Assembly: GCA_023953775.1 (NCBI GenBank)
Contig: JAMLJD010000008.1
Location: forward strand, 1 to 64,000
Reading direction: 5' to 3'
DNA: 64,000 nucleotides
Source of the DNA: Rhizobiaceae bacterium
GTDB taxonomy: Bacteria > Pseudomonadota > Alphaproteobacteria > Rhizobiales > Rhizobiaceae
Below are positions 60,846 through 64,000 of the stretch, one piece after another. The notes under the pieces were generated by a model. It was not told the origin of the DNA and made no database searches. It saw only the letters and a program-made list of their open reading frames with translations. Numbering within the stretch: the first letter of the stretch is position 1; every line of letters starts with the position of its first letter. Both the position numbers and the translations under genes were made by a program.

Positions 60846-62420
60846 TCATATCAACTTCCACGCGATCACGATCAACGCGGCCGCGATCGCCCAAAGGGCC
60901 ATCCGTCCCGACCGCGTATGCCGGGCCTCCGCCTTGCCGATCTTGCACGCGGTCTCGTCGTCGAAGCGCAGGCCGTGCTCGGCCATCTGGTCTATCTCGA
61001 GCGACAGCTTTTCCGCACGCGCGGCCAGTTCCGGCGCCTGGCGCGCGAGCGCCATCACGGCCTGAACACCTTCGCGCGCATCAGACAGCATCCCGCGCGG
61101 TCCGAGATTCTCGGCGATCCAGTGGGAAACGACCGGTTCGGACGTCTTCCACATGTTGAAGGCCGGATCGAGTGTCCGGGCGACACCCTCGACGACCACC
61201 ATCGTCTTCTGCAGCAGGAGGAGTTCGGGCCGCGTCGCCATGTCGAACAGCTCGGTCACCTCGAACAACAGCGTCAGAAGCTTGGCCATCGAAATCGTTT
61301 CGGCCGGCTGTCCGTGGATCGGCTCGCCGATGGCGCGGATCGCCTGCGCGAAGGCCGCGACATCGTGATGCGAGGGGACATAGCCGGCCTCGAAATGCAC
61401 CTCCGCCACGCGGCGATAGTCACGGGTGATGAAGCCGTAGAGGATTTCGGCGAGGAAGCGCCGTTCCTTCTTGCCGAGCCGCCCCACGATGCCGAGATCG
61501 ACGGCAACGATCGTACCGTCGCGTTCGACGAACAGGTTGCCGGGATGCATGTCGGCGTGAAAGAAGCCGTCGCGCAAAGTGTGCCGCAGGAAGTTCTGGA
61601 CGAGGTTGGCGGCAAGCTTCGGAAAATCGTGGCCGGCTGCCCGCAGCTCGTCCAGCTTCGACATCTTGACCCCGTCGACCCATTCCAGCGTGAGCACGTC
61701 GCGGCCGGTCCGCTCCCAGTCGACCCACGGGACGCGAAACCCCGGATCGTCGCGCGTGTTCTCGCCGAGCTCGGACAGCGCAGCCGCCTCGAGCCGGAGG
61801 TCCATTTCGATCTTCGTCGTCTGCGCCAGGGTTTCCGTCACCGCGACCGGCTTCAGGCGGCGCGACGATGGCATGAAGCGCTCCTGGAGGCGCGCGGCCA
61901 GAAAGTAACTCTCCAGATCGTGAAAGAAGCGCTTTCGCACGCCGGGCCTGATGACCTTGACGGCGACCGCCTCCTCGCGACCGCCGCGCAGGATCACCGC
62001 CGGGTGAACCTGGGCGATCGACGCGGCGGCGACCGGTTCGGCGAATTCGACATAGAGTTCCTCGATCGGCCTGCCGAGCGACAGCTCGATCTCGGCCCGC
62101 GCCTCGGCGGTTGGGAACGTCGCCATGCGATCCTGCAGCGAAGCGAGATCGAGCGCCATGTCATGGCCCACCACGTCCGGACGCGTCGCCAGGAACTGGC
62201 CGAGCTTGACGTAGGACGGTCCGAGCCTCTCCACGGCACCGGCGATCCGTTCGGTGCGGTCGCGCCGCTTGCTGCGCGCGCGCGCCAGCGCTTTCGCGAC
62301 CCGCCAGCCGAGTTTGGGCGCACCCTCGAGCTGGTCACCCGGCAAAGCCGCGATGACGCCCTCGCGAACGAGAACCCAGCCGGCCCGTCCGAGCCGCAGA
62401 TAGGCTCCAAGAGTGCTCAT
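60846..62420 (-). CDS. ubiB: UbiB (ABC1/ADCK-like) ubiquinone biosynthesis protein
   Basis: A 524-residue atypical kinase-like protein of ubiquinone biosynthesis. Marks are the KxGQ motif in [17 protein letters not shown], the AAAS(A-rich) loop [12 protein letters not shown] replacing the normal P-loop, the VKVIRPG lysine, [11 protein letters not shown] (catalytic loop) and VDLGIVG (DFG equivalent). Two C-terminal helices ([18 protein letters not shown]) may anchor it in the membrane. ATG 62420 gives the family N-terminus, 13 bp after ubiE. Confidence 0.94.
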   Translation of the reverse strand: MSTLGAYLRLGRAGWVLVREGVIAALPGDQLEGAPKLGWRVAKALARARSKRRDRTERIAGAVERLGPSYVKLGQFLATRPDVVGHDMALDLASLQDRMATFPTAEARAEIELSLGRPIEELYVEFAEPVAAASIAQVHPAVILRGGREEAVAVKVIRPGVRKRFFHDLESYFLAARLQERFMPSSRRLKPVAVTETLAQTTKIEMDLRLEAAALSELGENTRDDPGFRVPWVDWERTGRDVLTLEWVDGVKMSKLDELRAAGHDFPKLAANLVQNFLRHTLRDGFFHADMHPGNLFVERDGTIVAVDLGIVGRLGKKERRFLAEILYGFITRDYRRVAEVHFEAGYVPSHHDVAAFAQAIRAIGEPIHGQPAETISMAKLLTLLFEVTELFDMATRPELLLLQKTMVVVEGVARTLDPAFNMWKTSEPVVSHWIAENLGPRGMLSDAREGVQAVMALARQAPELAARAEKLSLEIDQMAEHGLRFDDETACKIGKAEARHTRSGRMALWAIAAALIVIAWKLI

Positions 62421-62433
62421 GCTTCGCGAAGCC

Positions 62434-63210
62434 TCAAATCTTCCAGCCCGAATGGGCGGCGGCCACACCGGCGGTGTAGTCGCGCCATGTCACGCGCTCG
62501 AAGCCGGCACGGCCGATCATCGATGCGAAATCGCGCTGATTGGGAAACTTGCGGATCGACTCGACCAGATAGCGATAGGGCTCGGCGTCGCCGGTAACCG
62601 CCTGTCCGATGCGCGGAATGGCATCGAACGACCATCGCTCGTAAATCTTGTCGAGAAACGGCATCGCGATCTCAGAAAATTCCAGGCACATGAAACGGCC
62701 GCCGGGCTTCAGGACCCGGAATGCCTCGCCAAGGGCCCTGGGGATATCCGGCACGTTGCGGATGCCGAATGCGATCGTGTAGGCGTCGAAGCTGGCGTCC
62801 TCGAATGGCAGCGCCTCGGCATTCGCCTCGACGAAGGAGACCGATCCGCCGAGCCCGCGCTTTTCCGCGCGATCCTCGCCGACCTTCAGCATCGAGCCGT
62901 TGATGTCCAGAATGGTCGCCTGCGCCGTCCCGCCGGACGCCTCGACGACGCGGAACGCGATGTCGCCGGTGCCGCCGGCCACGTCGAGCACCGACCAACC
63001 GGCCCGCTTTGGGGGATTGAGCCAGGCGACGAAAGCATCCTTCCACAACCGGTGAAGACCGCCCGACATCAGGTCGTTCATCAAATCGTAGCGTCCGGCG
63101 ACCCGATGGAACACCTCGTCGACCAGAGGCTGCTTCTCGCCCGGGCCGACTTCACGGAAACCGTACGACGTTTCCATCCCGCCCCGCGCGGTCGTCCTCT
63201 CAGCCGGCAT
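62434..63210 (-). CDS. ubiE: Ubiquinone/menaquinone C-methyltransferase UbiE
   Basis: A 258-residue SAM-dependent methyltransferase acting on the benzoquinol ring in ubiquinone synthesis. The N-terminal [35 protein letters not shown] and SAM site [14 protein letters not shown] are diagnostic, followed by AFGIRNVPD and [16 protein letters not shown] 63210 was chosen because family sequence begins soon after; the open frame upstream is antisense to add. Cotranscribed with ubiB. Confidence 0.95.
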   Translation of the reverse strand: MPAERTTARGGMETSYGFREVGPGEKQPLVDEVFHRVAGRYDLMNDLMSGGLHRLWKDAFVAWLNPPKRAGWSVLDVAGGTGDIAFRVVEASGGTAQATILDINGSMLKVGEDRAEKRGLGGSVSFVEANAEALPFEDASFDAYTIAFGIRNVPDIPRALGEAFRVLKPGGRFMCLEFSEIAMPFLDKIYERWSFDAIPRIGQAVTGDAEPYRYLVESIRKFPNQRDFASMIGRAGFERVTWRDYTAGVAAAHSGWKI

Positions 63211-63324
63211 CGCCTTGCCTTTCCTTCGAAATTTGGCCGGACCATAGCCGATCGAACTGCCAGGCGCTATTGTCTTGGCCGCGATCAAGAGCCGCGCCTG
63301 CCGCGGATGGAGGGGAGGTCCGCA

Positions 63325-64000
63325 ATGGTGCTGAAAGCCGAACTGCATTGCCATATCGAGGGTGCCGCGGCGCCCGAGCTCGTCGAGGAGCAGGCCCGTA
63401 AATATGGCAAGGACGTATCGGATTTCATCCGCGACGGGTCGTTCGTCTGGCACGACTTCACCAGCTTCCTCGCCGCCTATGACGCAGCGGCCGACCTGTT
63501 CCGCACGGAGGAGGACTACGCGCTCCTCGCCGAATATTATCTGACCGGGCTTGCACGCGACGGCGCGATCTATTCGGAAGTCTTTACCTCGCCCGACCAC
63601 GCCCGCAAGGCGGGGCTTTCGCCCGAGGCATACACCGACGCACTGGGCGAAGGTATGCGGCGCGCCGGGGAAAAGACCGGCATCGAAGGCCGCATGATCG
63701 TGACCGGCGTCAGGCATTTCGGACCGGAATCGGTCGAGGACGCGGCGCGCTTCGCGGCGACGTGCGGCCACCCTCTGGTTACCGGCTACGGCATGGCGGG
63801 CGAGGAGCGCATGGGCCACGTCAAGGATCATGTCCGCGCTTTCGAAATCGCGCGGGATGCCGGCCTCGGCATCACGGTCCATGCCGGAGAACTCGCCGGC
63901 TGGGAAAGCGTCGCGGGGGCGCTGGATCATCTGTCGCCGAGCCGCATAGGCCATGGCGTGCGCGCCATCGAGAATCCCGATCTGGTGCGCCGCATTGCCG
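63325..64000 (+). CDS. add: Adenosine deaminase (N-terminal part)
   Basis: The first ~225 residues of a metal-dependent adenosine/adenine deaminase, cut by the right window edge. The zinc His pair is in [11 protein letters not shown] (HxH), the substrate and zinc region [11 protein letters not shown] holds the next His and catalytic Glu, and [11 protein letters not shown] the following His; the last Asp lies outside. Start ATG 63325 has GGGGAGG upstream. It is divergent from ubiE (114-bp gap) and converts adenosine to inosine for purine salvage. Confidence 0.93.
   Translation, partial: MVLKAELHCHIEGAAAPELVEEQARKYGKDVSDFIRDGSFVWHDFTSFLAAYDAAADLFRTEEDYALLAEYYLTGLARDGAIYSEVFTSPDHARKAGLSPEAYTDALGEGMRRAGEKTGIEGRMIVTGVRHFGPESVEDAARFAATCGHPLVTGYGMAGEERMGHVKDHVRAFEIARDAGLGITVHAGELAGWESVAGALDHLSPSRIGHGVRAIENPDLVRRIA

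Overview
This 64 kb window looks like chromosome of a free-living or plant-associated alphaproteobacterium of the order Hyphomicrobiales (Rhizobiales), probably near Mesorhizobium or related Phyllobacteriaceae. The evidence is high G+C by eye, many ABC and TRAP importers, a ferritin-VIT iron exporter (mbfA) under a perfect iron-control-element palindrome, DUF1127, DctB/DctD-type regulation, and a ubiE-ubiB-coaBC block. I see no rRNA, CRISPR array, insertion sequence, phage gene or plasmid function. One tRNA (Pro, anticodon CGG) is present. Two genes are cut by the window edges: a hydroxyacid dehydrogenase on the left and adenosine deaminase on the right.

Region by region. 0-5.4 kb: a polar amino-acid ABC importer with a downstream class IV aminotransferase-like gene and a divergent FCD-type GntR regulator. 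5.4-5.9 kb: two small membrane proteins. 5.9-11.2 kb: a dppABCDF-like dipeptide importer with a terminator-like hairpin after dppA. 11.5-16.6 kb: a DUF924 protein, an acyl-CoA ligase with a histone-H1-like basic tail, a HAD phosphatase and pgi. 16.7-20 kb: a MocR-type regulator and a non-pyrrolysine MttB-like methyltransferase, each preceded by related TGGYCCAA repeats. 20-28.8 kb: a sugar-acid dehydratase, a CoxG-like protein, and a nucleoside-type BMP ABC importer whose terminal gene, cytosine deaminase, is broken by a -1 frameshift. 29-34 kb: a lipid-linked sugar-phosphate transferase, tRNA-Pro, MarR, EAL, a YiiX-like hydrolase and a CHAD/CYTH pair. 34.2-38 kb: a CecR-like TetR regulator followed by a HlyD/ATPase/permease exporter.

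38-43 kb: a small membrane protein coupled to an LprI-MliC lysozyme-inhibitor fusion, a peptidase C26 glutamine amidotransferase, mbfA, and an ArsR-type regulator divergent from DUF1127, NIPSNAP and monooxygenase-like genes; two matching TTCGA-N6-TCGAA palindromes flank that group. 43-50 kb: a DUF1850/TRAP/TAXI importer next to its own DctB/DctD-like two-component system, with a sigma-54-type promoter and tandem palindromes about 110 and 140 bp upstream. 50-58 kb: cysK, a PEP-mutase-like enzyme, a DJ-1 family protein, dut, Lrp, a YafJ-like amidotransferase, prfC, two tandem secreted cysteine-containing paralogues, and a Pmp3/DUF4112 pair. 58-64 kb: a 1-Cys peroxiredoxin, a GNAT acetyltransferase, coaBC, ubiB, ubiE and adenosine deaminase.

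The window is mostly importers paired with their catabolic enzymes and local regulators. The most distinctive signals are regulatory: the sigma-54 TRAP locus, the ArsR two-site regulon and the MocR/MttB repeats. Four proteins also stand out: the basic-tailed acyl-CoA ligase, the LprI-MliC fusion, the tandem secreted paralogues, and the aminotransferase-like protein without an obvious PLP lysine. I found no clearly new defence or mobile system.
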